Part shown: positions 30,773 to 38,926 of the stretch, one piece after another | Layout of the letters: each line of letters starts with the position of its first letter | How positions within the stretch are numbered: the first letter of the stretch is position 1 | From: Vicinamibacterales bacterium | GTDB taxonomy: Bacteria; Acidobacteriota; Vicinamibacteria; Vicinamibacterales; Fen-181 | DNA: 64,000 nucleotides | Direction: 5' to 3' | Assembly: GCA_036504215.1 (NCBI GenBank) | Contig: DASXVO010000035.1 | Coordinates: forward strand, 186,001-250,000 | Made by a program: the position numbers and the translations under genes | Notes under the pieces: generated by a model | What the model was told of the DNA's origin: nothing | The model's database searches: none | Seen by the model: only the letters and a program-made list of their open reading frames with translations

Positions 30773-30833
30773 GTCCGCCGCCGACCCTGCCCACGGACTT
30801 TCTTTTTGCGGCTCCCTGGCCTATACTCTGGGG

Positions 30834-31060
30834 CATCATCTCTCAGCCTGGACTTCCGATGGGTAGTCGGCTGCTATGCCGGCTTCCCGGCATCCCAGAC
30901 GTAGAAGTGCCGCCCCCCCGCAAATCCATCGGTCGGACGTGCGGTTTCTCCTGAGTTTCGACCAGCTCCAGGCTGGCACTTGGTTTGCGTTCAGAGGACT
31001 TTGAGACGAGCACCTAGTGGTCCTCGTCAGAGCTTGCTCGCGGAAGCGAGAATCTGTGCC
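30834..31060 (+). ncRNA. Candidate structured RNA with nested stems
   Basis: A gene-free stretch with several perfect complementary arms. CAGCCTGGA (30844-30852) pairs with TCCAGGCTG (30967-30975). Inside it CCGATGG (30856-30862) pairs with CCATCGG (30926-30932), and inside that ATGCCGG-CTTC-CCGGCAT forms a hairpin (30876-30893). Two more hairpins follow: GACGAG/CTCGTC (31005-31028) and CTCGC-GGAA-GCGAG with a GNRA loop (31037-31050). A TATACT box at 30822-30827 could start a transcript near 30834. It fits none of tmRNA, RNase P, SRP RNA or a riboswitch class I recognise; a 6S-like RNA cannot be excluded. Confidence 0.45.
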
Positions 31061-31290
31061 CGGTGAGGTCGCGCGTTTGTATCCACTATAGACCTGCCGC
31101 GGCCGGTCAGCCCATGAAACGGCCGGTCGTGTCGAGCTGCATTACTTCATCCTTCCAGACCCTTTTTCCACAGGGCGGCCGCACCGGGCAACAGGTTGGG
31201 CAGGACAAGGGGGCCGCCGCACGGCCCCGTCTGATTCGTGCAGGTCCGAGGGTCGAAGGCTCCATTTTCAGCACGCTGAGCGATCGCCGA

Positions 31291-31319
31291 TTGCGTCTTG
31301 GCGGCAGCGCCGTTTACAA
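31291..31319 (+). promoter_or_regulatory. Possible promoter for the cytochrome operon
   Basis: TTGCGT and TACAAT are separated by about 18 bases, some 80 bases upstream of the first cytochrome gene. The boxes resemble sigma-70 -35 and -10 elements. The rest of 31061-31290 shows no gene or clear signal. Confidence 0.35.
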
Positions 31320-31398
31320 TGCGGGCTCTCACACTGCATTTGGACCCGGGGCCTCCGGCTGGCCCGTATGAGGCGTAACTGCCGCGACGATTGAACTC

Positions 31399-32640
31399 AT
31401 GACACTGACGCGTTCCCTCCCGGCATTCGTGCTGACGGCTTGGTGTCTGGCCGCCTGGCCTGCGCTGGCGCAGAAACCCACGACAGCGGTTGCGCCAAAG
31501 GCTCCGACCAACGACGACTGTCTGGCGTGTCATGGCGACGCGTCTGCGACCGGCGCGAATGGCCGGTCGGTCGCGGTGGCTCCCGAGAAATACAGCGCGT
31601 CGATCCACGGACAGGGTGGACAGGCGTGCGTGGACTGCCACCGGGACCTCGCCACCGCCACGGAGTTTCCGCATGCCGAGAAACTGGCGCCCGTCGACTG
31701 CGCGACGTGCCACGGGGACTCGGCCGCGAAGTACGACACGAGCGTCCACGCCGGGGCGCGGCGGGCGTCAGCCCAGAGCGTGGCCGCGGCGTGCAAGGAC
31801 TGCCACGGGACGCACGAGATCCGCGCGTCGAAGGACCCTGATTCGTCCACGTATCACCTGAATCTCCCCGCGACGTGCGGACGCTGCCACGGCAACGCCG
31901 ACGTCATCAAGCGCGGCAAGATTGCGATCGGCAACGTGATGGTGCAGTTCCAGGACAGCATCCACGGCCGGGCGTTGAGCAGGAGCGGCCTGATGGTCGC
32001 GCCCGACTGCAAGGACTGCCACAGCGCCCACGACATCAAGCGCAAGAGCGATCCGAGCAGTTCGGTGTACCGGACGACCGTGCCGGCCACGTGCGGCAAG
32101 TGCCACGAGGGCGTGCAGCGCCTCTACCAGGCTGGCGTCCACGCCGCGGCCGTCGCGAAGGGCAATCCGATCGCCCCGGTCTGCGTGACCTGCCACACGG
32201 CGCACAACATCCAGCGGGCCGAAGGCGCGTCGTGGAAGCAGCAGGCGTTGCTCGAGTGCGGATCGTGCCACGCCGAGTCGGTACGGACCTACCGCGACAC
32301 GTTCCACGGTCAGCAGACGCAACTCGGGTACATGCGCGTCGCGGCCTGCGCCGACTGTCATGGTGCGCACGACATTTTCCCCAAGGCCGATGCCCGCTCC
32401 ACCGTTTCTGCGGCCCGCATCGTCGGCACGTGCAGGAGGTGCCACGCGCAGGTGAGCGCCAGCTTCGCGAAGTACGATCCGCACGCCGACCGTCACAACC
32501 GCATGCGAAATCCGCTGTTGTTCTGGGCTGCGCGATTCATGGAGGCGCTGCTGATCGGCGTCTTCGGCTTCTTCGGAATCCACACCGCGCTCTGGGCCTC
32601 GCGCTCGGTCCGCAGCCATCACGCCCGCACGCAGGAGTAG
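31399..32640 (+). CDS. Eleven-heme c-type cytochrome with C-terminal membrane anchor
   Basis: A 413-residue exported cytochrome. After a signal peptide (about residues 1-25, ending P-A-L-A-Q) there are eleven CXXCH heme-binding motifs spread over residues about 40-350, many in a C-x-D-C-H or C-x-x-C-H-G form typical of the c3/NrfB-like group. A single hydrophobic helix near 375-400 anchors the C-terminus in the inner membrane. It starts a cotranscribed set with a cytochrome b gene four bases downstream, so the pair may take electrons from quinol to periplasmic carriers. Heme ligation cannot be assigned from sequence. Confidence 0.9.
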   Translation: MTLTRSLPAFVLTAWCLAAWPALAQKPTTAVAPKAPTNDDCLACHGDASATGANGRSVAVAPEKYSASIHGQGGQACVDCHRDLATATEFPHAEKLAPVDCATCHGDSAAKYDTSVHAGARRASAQSVAAACKDCHGTHEIRASKDPDSSTYHLNLPATCGRCHGNADVIKRGKIAIGNVMVQFQDSIHGRALSRSGLMVAPDCKDCHSAHDIKRKSDPSSSVYRTTVPATCGKCHEGVQRLYQAGVHAAAVAKGNPIAPVCVTCHTAHNIQRAEGASWKQQALLECGSCHAESVRTYRDTFHGQQTQLGYMRVAACADCHGAHDIFPKADARSTVSAARIVGTCRRCHAQVSASFAKYDPHADRHNRMRNPLLFWAARFMEALLIGVFGFFGIHTALWASRSVRSHHARTQE

Positions 32641-32644
32641 CCCG

Positions 32645-33493
32645 ATGGAACAGACGCAGCCCACACCGGGCGAACGGACGGCATACCTGCGCTTCGACAC
32701 GTACAACCGGCTGCTTCACGGCCTGCTGATGTTCAGCTTCCTCGGCCTGGCCTTCACCGGGATGCCGCTGCTGTTCAGCGATGCTCCGTGGGCCGTGCGC
32801 CTGGCAGGGTTGCTGGGGGGCGGGCGGTCGGCCGGGATCCTCCACCGGCTCTTCGCATCTCTGATGATCTCGTGTTTCACGCTGCACGTGTGGCGGCTGA
32901 TGCACCGGTTGTTCGTGAAGAAGGAACTCGAGATTCTGTGGGGGCCGGCGTCAATGACGCCGCAGCCGCGCGACGTGGCGGAGATGATCGCCCATTTGCG
33001 GTGGTTCCTGCGGCTCGGACCCCGGCCGAGCTTCGACCACTTCACCTATTGGGAGAAGTTCGACTACTGGGCGGTGTTCTGGGGCATGGGCGTCATCGGC
33101 GGCTCCGGCCTGGTGCTGTGGTTCCCCGAGTTCTTCTCGCGGGTGCTTCCCGGCTCGTGGTTCAACATCGCGCTGCTCGTTCACGGCGAGGAGGGGTTGC
33201 TGGCCGTCGGGTTCATCTTCACGATCCACTTCTTCAACAGCCACCTGAGGCCGGAGAAGTTCCCGATGGATCCGGTGATCTTCACCGGCCGGATCAGCGA
33301 GCGCGAACTGCGAGAGGAACGCTCGGACGAGTACGAGCGGCTGTGCCGCGAGCGCCGACTGGACGAACACGAGGTCGGGCCGGGAGCTTCGTGGGTGCCC
33401 ACGCTTGCCAAGGCGGTCGCGATTGTCGCCGTGACCCTGGGCCTGATCATGGTCGCCCTGATTCTGTACGCCGTGCTGTTCGCGCGGCTCTAG
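32645..33493 (+). CDS. Membrane cytochrome b subunit
   Basis: A 282-residue integral membrane protein of the cytochrome b561/formate-dehydrogenase-gamma type. There are about four to five transmembrane segments, with histidines suitable for heme b in the helices (for example [17 protein letters not shown] and I-H-F-F-N-S-H). It follows the eleven-heme cytochrome by four bases. Together they resemble Cbc-type quinol:cytochrome modules of metal reducers, in which the b subunit oxidises menaquinol. Confidence 0.88.
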   Translation: MEQTQPTPGERTAYLRFDTYNRLLHGLLMFSFLGLAFTGMPLLFSDAPWAVRLAGLLGGGRSAGILHRLFASLMISCFTLHVWRLMHRLFVKKELEILWGPASMTPQPRDVAEMIAHLRWFLRLGPRPSFDHFTYWEKFDYWAVFWGMGVIGGSGLVLWFPEFFSRVLPGSWFNIALLVHGEEGLLAVGFIFTIHFFNSHLRPEKFPMDPVIFTGRISERELREERSDEYERLCRERRLDEHEVGPGASWVPTLAKAVAIVAVTLGLIMVALILYAVLFARL

Positions 33494-33630
33494 AAGAAGG
33501 CGGCCAGGCGGTCAGGCGGGCTTGCCACGCCGTGGCGGCGCCCGGTGGGAGAGCCGCGATGCGGGCCCGGCGCCGAAGCGGCGCACGGTGGGACTGCCGC
33601 GGAGGCGGAGAATCGACATCGGAGGGAACC

Positions 33631-35001
33631 ATGGCGGTGCAGTCCCGGTTTCGGCATGCGCGAAATCCGCTGACGTTGTTCGGCGTCTGGCTGACCAGCG
33701 TGAGCGCGATCCTGTTCCTCGTGGTCTTTTTCGCGGACCTGTTCGGCCTGCACACGAACCCGTACATCGGGATCATCTTCTTTCTCGTGCTGCCGGGTTT
33801 CTTCGTCCTGGGGCTCGTGCTGATTCCGCTGGGCATCCTGGTGTCGAGACGGCGCGAACGACTCGGCAAGCCGATGCAGTTGGTGAATTGGCCGATTGTC
33901 GACCTCAACCAGCCGCACCAGCGGCACATGGCGTCGTTCCTCCTCGTGGCCACGCTCATCAACGTCATCGTGATCTCGCTGGCGGCGTATCGGGGCATCG
34001 AGTACATGGACTCGCCGACCTTCTGCGGCCAGGTGTGTCATACGGTGATGAGGCCGGAGTTCACGGCCTACCAGAACGGTCCGCACGCACGCGTCGCGTG
34101 CGTCGCGTGCCACATTGGTCCCGGTGCGCCGTGGTTCGTGAAATCGAAGCTGTCTGGCACGCGCCAGCTGTTCGCCGTGGCGCTGAAGACCTACCCCACG
34201 CCGATCCCGTCGCCGGTCATGAACCTGCGGCCGGCGCGCGATACGTGCGAAGAGTGCCACTGGCCCGAAAAGTTCACGGGCGACCGCGTGCGAGCGGTGC
34301 GCGAGTTCGCGGATGACGAGGCGAACACCGAGGCAACCAGCACACTGCAACTGCACGTCGGGAGCGGGAGCGCGACGCTCGGCGCCAACGGGATCCACTG
34401 GCACATGTCGCCGTCCACCCGGGTGGCCTACGTCACGACGGACGCGAAGCGCCAGACGATCATCTACGTGAAGGTCGAAGACAGAAACGGCGTGCGCGAG
34501 TTCAGGGGCGATGGCGTGACGGACCAGCAGATCAAGAACGGCGAGCTGCGCCAGATGGACTGCATGGACTGCCACAACCGTCCCAGCCACCGGTTCGACG
34601 CAACGCCGGAGCGTGCCGTCAACGAGGCGCTGGCCAACGGGCTGATCCCAAGGACGCTGCCGTTCGTGCGCCGGGAATCGGTGGCCGCTCTGAAGCAGGC
34701 GTATCGGTCGCAGGAGGCGGCCGCACCGGCGATCGCCAAGCGCCTGACCGAGTTCTACCGGACCCAGCTGGGATCGGAGTACCCGGGCAGGACGGCCGAC
34801 GTGAACCGCGCCGTCTCGGTCACACAGGCCATCTATGGCCGCAACGTCTTTCCGGCGATGAACGTGAGCTGGGGCACCTACCCGAACAACCTGGGGCACG
34901 TGGACTTCCCAGGCTGCTTCCGCTGCCACGACGATGCCCACAAGTCGTCGGACGGGCGACCAATCAAGCAGGATTGTGACCTTTGTCACAAGACGGAATA
35001 G
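33631..35001 (+). CDS. NapC/NirT-like multiheme cytochrome with two N-terminal helices
   Basis: A 456-residue membrane-anchored cytochrome. Two hydrophobic helices (about residues 18-40 and 45-70) and another near 105-125 precede the heme domain. Five canonical CXXCH motifs are seen (C-V-A-C-H, C-E-E-C-H, C-M-D-C-H, C-F-R-C-H, C-D-L-C-H). The first heme site reads C-G-Q-V-C-H, with three residues between the cysteines, as I recall for related Geobacter proteins. Quinol oxidation in the inner membrane is the expected role. ATG 33631 has GGAGGGAACC upstream; an open frame running back into the cytochrome b gene is spurious. Confidence 0.88.
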   Translation: MAVQSRFRHARNPLTLFGVWLTSVSAILFLVVFFADLFGLHTNPYIGIIFFLVLPGFFVLGLVLIPLGILVSRRRERLGKPMQLVNWPIVDLNQPHQRHMASFLLVATLINVIVISLAAYRGIEYMDSPTFCGQVCHTVMRPEFTAYQNGPHARVACVACHIGPGAPWFVKSKLSGTRQLFAVALKTYPTPIPSPVMNLRPARDTCEECHWPEKFTGDRVRAVREFADDEANTEATSTLQLHVGSGSATLGANGIHWHMSPSTRVAYVTTDAKRQTIIYVKVEDRNGVREFRGDGVTDQQIKNGELRQMDCMDCHNRPSHRFDATPERAVNEALANGLIPRTLPFVRRESVAALKQAYRSQEAAAPAIAKRLTEFYRTQLGSEYPGRTADVNRAVSVTQAIYGRNVFPAMNVSWGTYPNNLGHVDFPGCFRCHDDAHKSSDGRPIKQDCDLCHKTE

Positions 35002-35220
35002 GGCCCTGGGACGGGATATTCAAACTCTTTGTGTCTACGTTCACAAGCGCCGCCTGGCATTGTGCCGAACGTCACAAGATCCGGATTTCAGGATCCACAG
35101 ATCCGTATTGTTGAATTTTCTCCCCTCTAGTTCTGACGGGAATCCGCAAGCCGGCCGCAGTGCGTGCCGAGGTCCCGTTAGTGCTGTCAAGAACTTCACC
35201 GGTGTTTATGGAGTCGCCTT

Positions 35221-35254
35221 GTCGAAGTACTCGACAAATGCCGTATTTGTCGTC
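35221..35254. promoter_or_regulatory. Overlapping inverted repeats upstream of the DmsE-like cytochrome gene
   Basis: TTGTCGA-AGTAC-TCGACAA (35221-35239) is a perfect seven-base inverted repeat. Its right arm also belongs to a second perfect repeat, CGACAAAT-GCCGT-ATTTGTCG (35234-35254). The two hairpins cannot form together, as in an attenuator; alternatively the three CGACAA half-sites are an operator. They lie in a 415-base gap (35002-35416) that otherwise holds no gene or recognisable signal. Confidence 0.5.
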
Positions 35255-35416
35255 ACGCCCCCCAACTTAGCCGCACGGCACCTCCATTGCACAGTGCGGC
35301 GTGGGCAATTGATCGTCAGTCGTCGGGCGGTGCTGCGGCGGACGGTTGCCGGCACTCTCGGGCATTCTCGACCCAACCCCTTGAGAGTTCGTTGTTACAC
35401 ACCGAAGGAGCAAGCC

Positions 35417-36415
35417 ATGGATTCATCTAGGAACACCCTGGTCCGTGGGGGCCTGCTCGCCGCGTTGGCGATCGGGTGGCTCGCCGTGGCCGGGACGGCC
35501 GCGGCCTCCACGCCGGGCCAGGCGGCGGTGAAGGCACCACCGGTCCAGGCTCCTCACGGCGCTTACGCGGGCACGGCGACGTGCCTGAGCTGCCATGAGG
35601 ATCGCGGCGCTGCGCTCAAGCAGGGCCCGCATTCGCACGCATTCCGGGCGGGCACGCCGATGGCGCCGTTCGGGTGCCAGGCCTGCCATGGAGAGACGAA
35701 AGCCGCGATGGGCTGCGAGGGTTGCCACGGCCCGGGCAAGGCGCACGCGGATGCCGGCGGCGACAAGACCAAGATCCGCCTCTTCGCGTCACTCTCGCCG
35801 AAGGACGCCAGCGACACGTGTGTGAGCTGCCACTTCCGGACCAAGCACGCGCTCTGGGGCGGCAGCCAGCACGATCAGCGGAACGTGGGCTGCACCACGT
35901 GCCACAGCATCCACGCCGCGAAGGGCGAGAAGCAGTTGAAGACGGCGAGCGAGACCGAACTGTGCGCGCCGTGCCACCGGGCGATTGTCAACAAGCAGCT
36001 CAAGTTCAACCACATGCCGGTGCGCGAGGGCAAGCTCGGGTGCTCGTCCTGCCACAACGTGCACGGCGCCTCGAACGTGAAGCTGCTCAAGGCGGGGACC
36101 ACCGTCAGCGAGTCGTGCGTCACCTGCCACGCCGAGAAGCGCGGCCCGGTACTCTGGGAGCATGCGCCGGTGACCGAGAACTGCGCGACCTGCCACGATC
36201 CGCACGGTTCGAACAACGACCGCATGCTGGTAGCCAAGCAGCCGTTCCTCTGCCAGCGCTGCCATGTGACCTCGCGTCATCCTCCAACGGTGTACGAGGG
36301 CTACCTGCTGAACAACTCGACCAACGGCAACAAGATCTACGGGCGGTCGTGTATGGTCTGCCATCAGCAGGTTCATGGGTCGAACGCCCCGTCGGGCAAG
36401 GCTTTCCTGCGCTAG
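35417..36415 (+). CDS. DmsE/MtrA-like periplasmic multiheme cytochrome c
   Basis: A 332-residue exported cytochrome with a signal peptide (about residues 8-31, ending G-T-A-A-A). It contains eleven CXXCH motifs, one more than the ten usual for MtrA/DmsE proteins; the extra one appears to be within the closely spaced C-Q-A-C-H and C-E-G-C-H pair near residues 88-107. The gene directly precedes an MtrB/PioB-type barrel, the standard partner for carrying electrons across the outer membrane. ATG 35417 is preceded by GAAGGAG. The role in extracellular electron transfer or outer-membrane reduction is inferred from this pairing. Confidence 0.92.
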   Translation: MDSSRNTLVRGGLLAALAIGWLAVAGTAAASTPGQAAVKAPPVQAPHGAYAGTATCLSCHEDRGAALKQGPHSHAFRAGTPMAPFGCQACHGETKAAMGCEGCHGPGKAHADAGGDKTKIRLFASLSPKDASDTCVSCHFRTKHALWGGSQHDQRNVGCTTCHSIHAAKGEKQLKTASETELCAPCHRAIVNKQLKFNHMPVREGKLGCSSCHNVHGASNVKLLKAGTTVSESCVTCHAEKRGPVLWEHAPVTENCATCHDPHGSNNDRMLVAKQPFLCQRCHVTSRHPPTVYEGYLLNNSTNGNKIYGRSCMVCHQQVHGSNAPSGKAFLR

Positions 36416-36430
36416 GTGAGGAGGATTGCG

Positions 36431-38722
36431 ATGCGCAACAGATTGATGATTTGCACTGCGGCGCTCTTGCTTGCCTCCGCAACATTCGCGTGGGCGCAGG
36501 ACAAGCCGCAGGGGAACACAACGGCCTCGACCAGCGGGGCCATCGACATCGGTGGGCGGTTCACCTCCACGAGTGGTGACCAGGCCCGGTTCGAACGGTA
36601 CCGTGACCTGCGCAACGGCGCCAACGTCAACGTGCTGTTCAACAAGGAGACGTCGAACTGGACGTTCGACGTGAGGGCGACCAATCTCGGGTACCGCGAC
36701 GGCCGGTACGCCGCGAACTTCAAGAGCCGGCGGGTGCAGTTCTCGGTGTTGTTCGATTCGACGCCGCTCAACTACAGCTACGACACGAGGACACCGTACA
36801 CCTGCACGGCGGGCAACTGCTCGCTCGATGCCGGGCTGCGGGCCCAGGTCCAGGCGAAGACGGCGGTCGGGGTGCCGTCGTCCATCGCGACCCTGACCAG
36901 CGGTTCGATTTACAACTCGATCTCCAAGCAGTTCGACCTGCAGTCGCGGCGGGACACGTTCGCCGCGGACGCGCGGTTCTCGGCGACCGACAACCTCGAC
37001 TTCACGTTCGGCGTCAACACCTACAAGCGTTCGGGCAACATGCCGTTCGGTGCCGCATTCGCGTTCAGCGTGGCCGCCGAACTGCCGATCGTGGTGGACA
37101 ACCGGGAGACCGAGATGACGGTCGGCATGGAGTGGGCGAGCCACCAGGGCATGTTCCGCGTGGCCTACGAGCACTCGAAGTTCGACCAGTCGGTGCCGTC
37201 CTTCACGTTCGACAACCCGAACTTCGCGACCGACTACAACAAGGCGCCGGGCACGGGCTACGACCCGAGCGGCTATTCGAACGGCAACGGGCCGGCGACG
37301 GGCCGCATGGCGCAGCCGCCGACGAACACGCTCGATACGTTCAGCTGGTTGGGCATGGTCAAGCTGCCCGGCCACACGACGGCGAACGCCACGTTCGCCA
37401 TGGGGGCGAACCGGCAGGATGCGGCGCTCATCCCCTGGACCACCAACGCCGTGATTGCCAACGCGAAGGTGTACGCGACGTTCCCGGGCCTCGCGGCGCT
37501 GCCGCGCAACACGGCCGACATGACCGTGAACTACGCGTCCGGGACGATGAATCTGAACTCGCGGCCCAGCAAGTACGTCACGCTGACGGCACGGTATCGC
37601 TTCAACAGCCGCAACGACTTCACGCGGCGGTTCGAGGGGATCGAGTACGTGCGATTCGACGCGGTGCCCGAGGAGACGGGCGGGGAGTCCGAGCCGTTCA
37701 ACATCAACCGCAACACGTTCGACGTCAACGCGTCGTTCACGCCGATTCCGTACAGCGCCGTCCGCGTCGGGTACGGGTTCGACAAGTGGGAGCACACCAC
37801 GCGAGCGACCGATGGTTGGAAGGACAATACCGCCAGGGTGTCGTTCGACACGGTGGGCAACCAGTACGTGACACTGCGCGCGCTCTTCGAGCACACCAAG
37901 CGTGAGTCGATCGGCCTGAACGTCGACGACATCGTCGGGTCCGGCGGGCAGCCGGCGCTGCGTTTCTACGACGAGGCGTCACGGACGCGCAACCGGGGAA
38001 CGTTCATCGTCGAGTTCACCCCGGTGTCGACGGTTGGCCTCAACTTCTCGCTGGCCTCCGGCAAGGACGACTACCAGGGGGCGGACGCGAGCCAGACGTT
38101 CGGCTTGCTGAACAACAAGAACACGTCGTACGGCGTGGGCGTCAACTTCGCGCCGAGCGCAAAGGTGAACCTGGGCGCTGATTACGCCCGCGAGACCTTC
38201 AACTCGGTCCAGCAGTCGCGCAACGCCAACCCGGCTCCGGACGCGTCGTGGACCGACCCGAATCGGAACTGGACCCTGACGAACGACGAGAAGGTGAATA
38301 CCTTCTCGCTGTATCTCAACCTGGTCAAGGCGCTGGCGAAGACCGACATCCGGGTCGGCTACGACTACAGCGATTCGGATCAGGGATTCCTGCACGGCGG
38401 GCCGCGCATCGCCGCCCTGTCGACGCTCGGCACGTTCATCGCGTTGCCGAACGTGACCAACAAGTGGAACCACCTCACGTTCGACCTCAAGTACCTCCTG
38501 TCGCCGAAGGTCGGCATCGGCTTCTCGTACTGGTACGAGAAGTTCGCGGTGGCCGACTTCGCGACGATCAACACCGCGGGACCGGCGACGCTGCCGGTGG
38601 CCAGCCTCGGGTCGCAGACCGACACGCTGCGGAACAACTGGCTCGGCTCCATCACGACCGGGTACGGCAACCGGCCGTACACGGGGCAGACCGGCTTCGT
38701 GCGCGTGTTCTACCTGTTCTAG
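36431..38722 (+). CDS. MtrB/PioB-family outer-membrane beta-barrel
   Basis: A 763-residue outer-membrane protein with a signal peptide (ending T-F-A-W-A-Q, about residue 22) and a long run of amphipathic strands ending in aromatic F-Y-L-F, as in the decaheme-associated barrel family. It encloses the MtrA-like cytochrome to form an electron conduit. The ATG is preceded by GTGAGGAGG, 15 bases after the cytochrome gene. The N-terminal CXXC seen in Shewanella MtrB is not present at the same place; two cysteines occur at T-C-T-A-G-N-C. No extracellular MtrC/OmcA-type cytochrome gene lies in the window. Confidence 0.9.
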   Translation: MRNRLMICTAALLLASATFAWAQDKPQGNTTASTSGAIDIGGRFTSTSGDQARFERYRDLRNGANVNVLFNKETSNWTFDVRATNLGYRDGRYAANFKSRRVQFSVLFDSTPLNYSYDTRTPYTCTAGNCSLDAGLRAQVQAKTAVGVPSSIATLTSGSIYNSISKQFDLQSRRDTFAADARFSATDNLDFTFGVNTYKRSGNMPFGAAFAFSVAAELPIVVDNRETEMTVGMEWASHQGMFRVAYEHSKFDQSVPSFTFDNPNFATDYNKAPGTGYDPSGYSNGNGPATGRMAQPPTNTLDTFSWLGMVKLPGHTTANATFAMGANRQDAALIPWTTNAVIANAKVYATFPGLAALPRNTADMTVNYASGTMNLNSRPSKYVTLTARYRFNSRNDFTRRFEGIEYVRFDAVPEETGGESEPFNINRNTFDVNASFTPIPYSAVRVGYGFDKWEHTTRATDGWKDNTARVSFDTVGNQYVTLRALFEHTKRESIGLNVDDIVGSGGQPALRFYDEASRTRNRGTFIVEFTPVSTVGLNFSLASGKDDYQGADASQTFGLLNNKNTSYGVGVNFAPSAKVNLGADYARETFNSVQQSRNANPAPDASWTDPNRNWTLTNDEKVNTFSLYLNLVKALAKTDIRVGYDYSDSDQGFLHGGPRIAALSTLGTFIALPNVTNKWNHLTFDLKYLLSPKVGIGFSYWYEKFAVADFATINTAGPATLPVASLGSQTDTLRNNWLGSITTGYGNRPYTGQTGFVRVFYLF

Positions 38723-38738
38723 CGTTCGCCTCAGAATG

Positions 38739-38765
38739 GGCCGGGCGGCTTCGTGCCGCCCGGCC
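38739..38765 (+). terminator. Strong hairpin terminator after the cytochrome-barrel genes
   Basis: GGCCGGGCGGC and GCCGCCCGGCC form a perfect eleven-base-pair stem around TTCGT, 17 bases after the MtrB-like stop codon. The tail GTTGTCCC is only weakly T-rich. Stem strength and position indicate the end of the conduit operon. Confidence 0.65.
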
Positions 38766-38856
38766 GTTGTCCCTCCTTGATTCCCCAGGATCTTCCGTCT
38801 TCTGAGGCTGTGAGTGGATCGCGGCGGCGGCGATTTCGCTCGCCCGGCAGTCCGAC

Positions 38857-38884
38857 TTGCGATAACATTGAGAATGATTCGCAA
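38857..38884 (+). promoter_or_regulatory. Fur-like box in a palindrome upstream of feoB
   Basis: The core TGAGAAT-G-ATTCGCA matches the 7-1-7 Fur consensus (TGATAAT-n-ATTATCA) at 11 of 14 positions. The segment is flanked by TTGCGA (38857-38862) and TCGCAA (38879-38884), which form a six-base inverted repeat. It is 40-70 bases before the feoB start. Iron-dependent repression by Fur is the expected meaning. Confidence 0.6.
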
Positions 38885-38926
38885 ATTCGTTTCGGTGTCA
38901 TTCCTGATTCCTGGTCTTGAACCGCC

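Noticed and set aside
30773-31398. GEMM-type (cyclic dinucleotide) riboswitch before the cytochrome operon
   Set aside because: Such riboswitches precede cytochrome genes in Geobacter, but the GACGCAAAGCC-like core is absent here and upstream of 35417.
32788-35001. 737-codon open frame joining the cytochrome b region to the NapC-like cytochrome
   Set aside because: The first 280 codons are cytochrome b read in the wrong frame; a good ribosome site and ATG at 33631 give the real start.
35789-37894. 701-codon minus-strand open frame opposite the cytochrome and barrel genes
   Set aside because: Arg/Val/His-rich shadow; the plus strand has heme motifs and a barrel.
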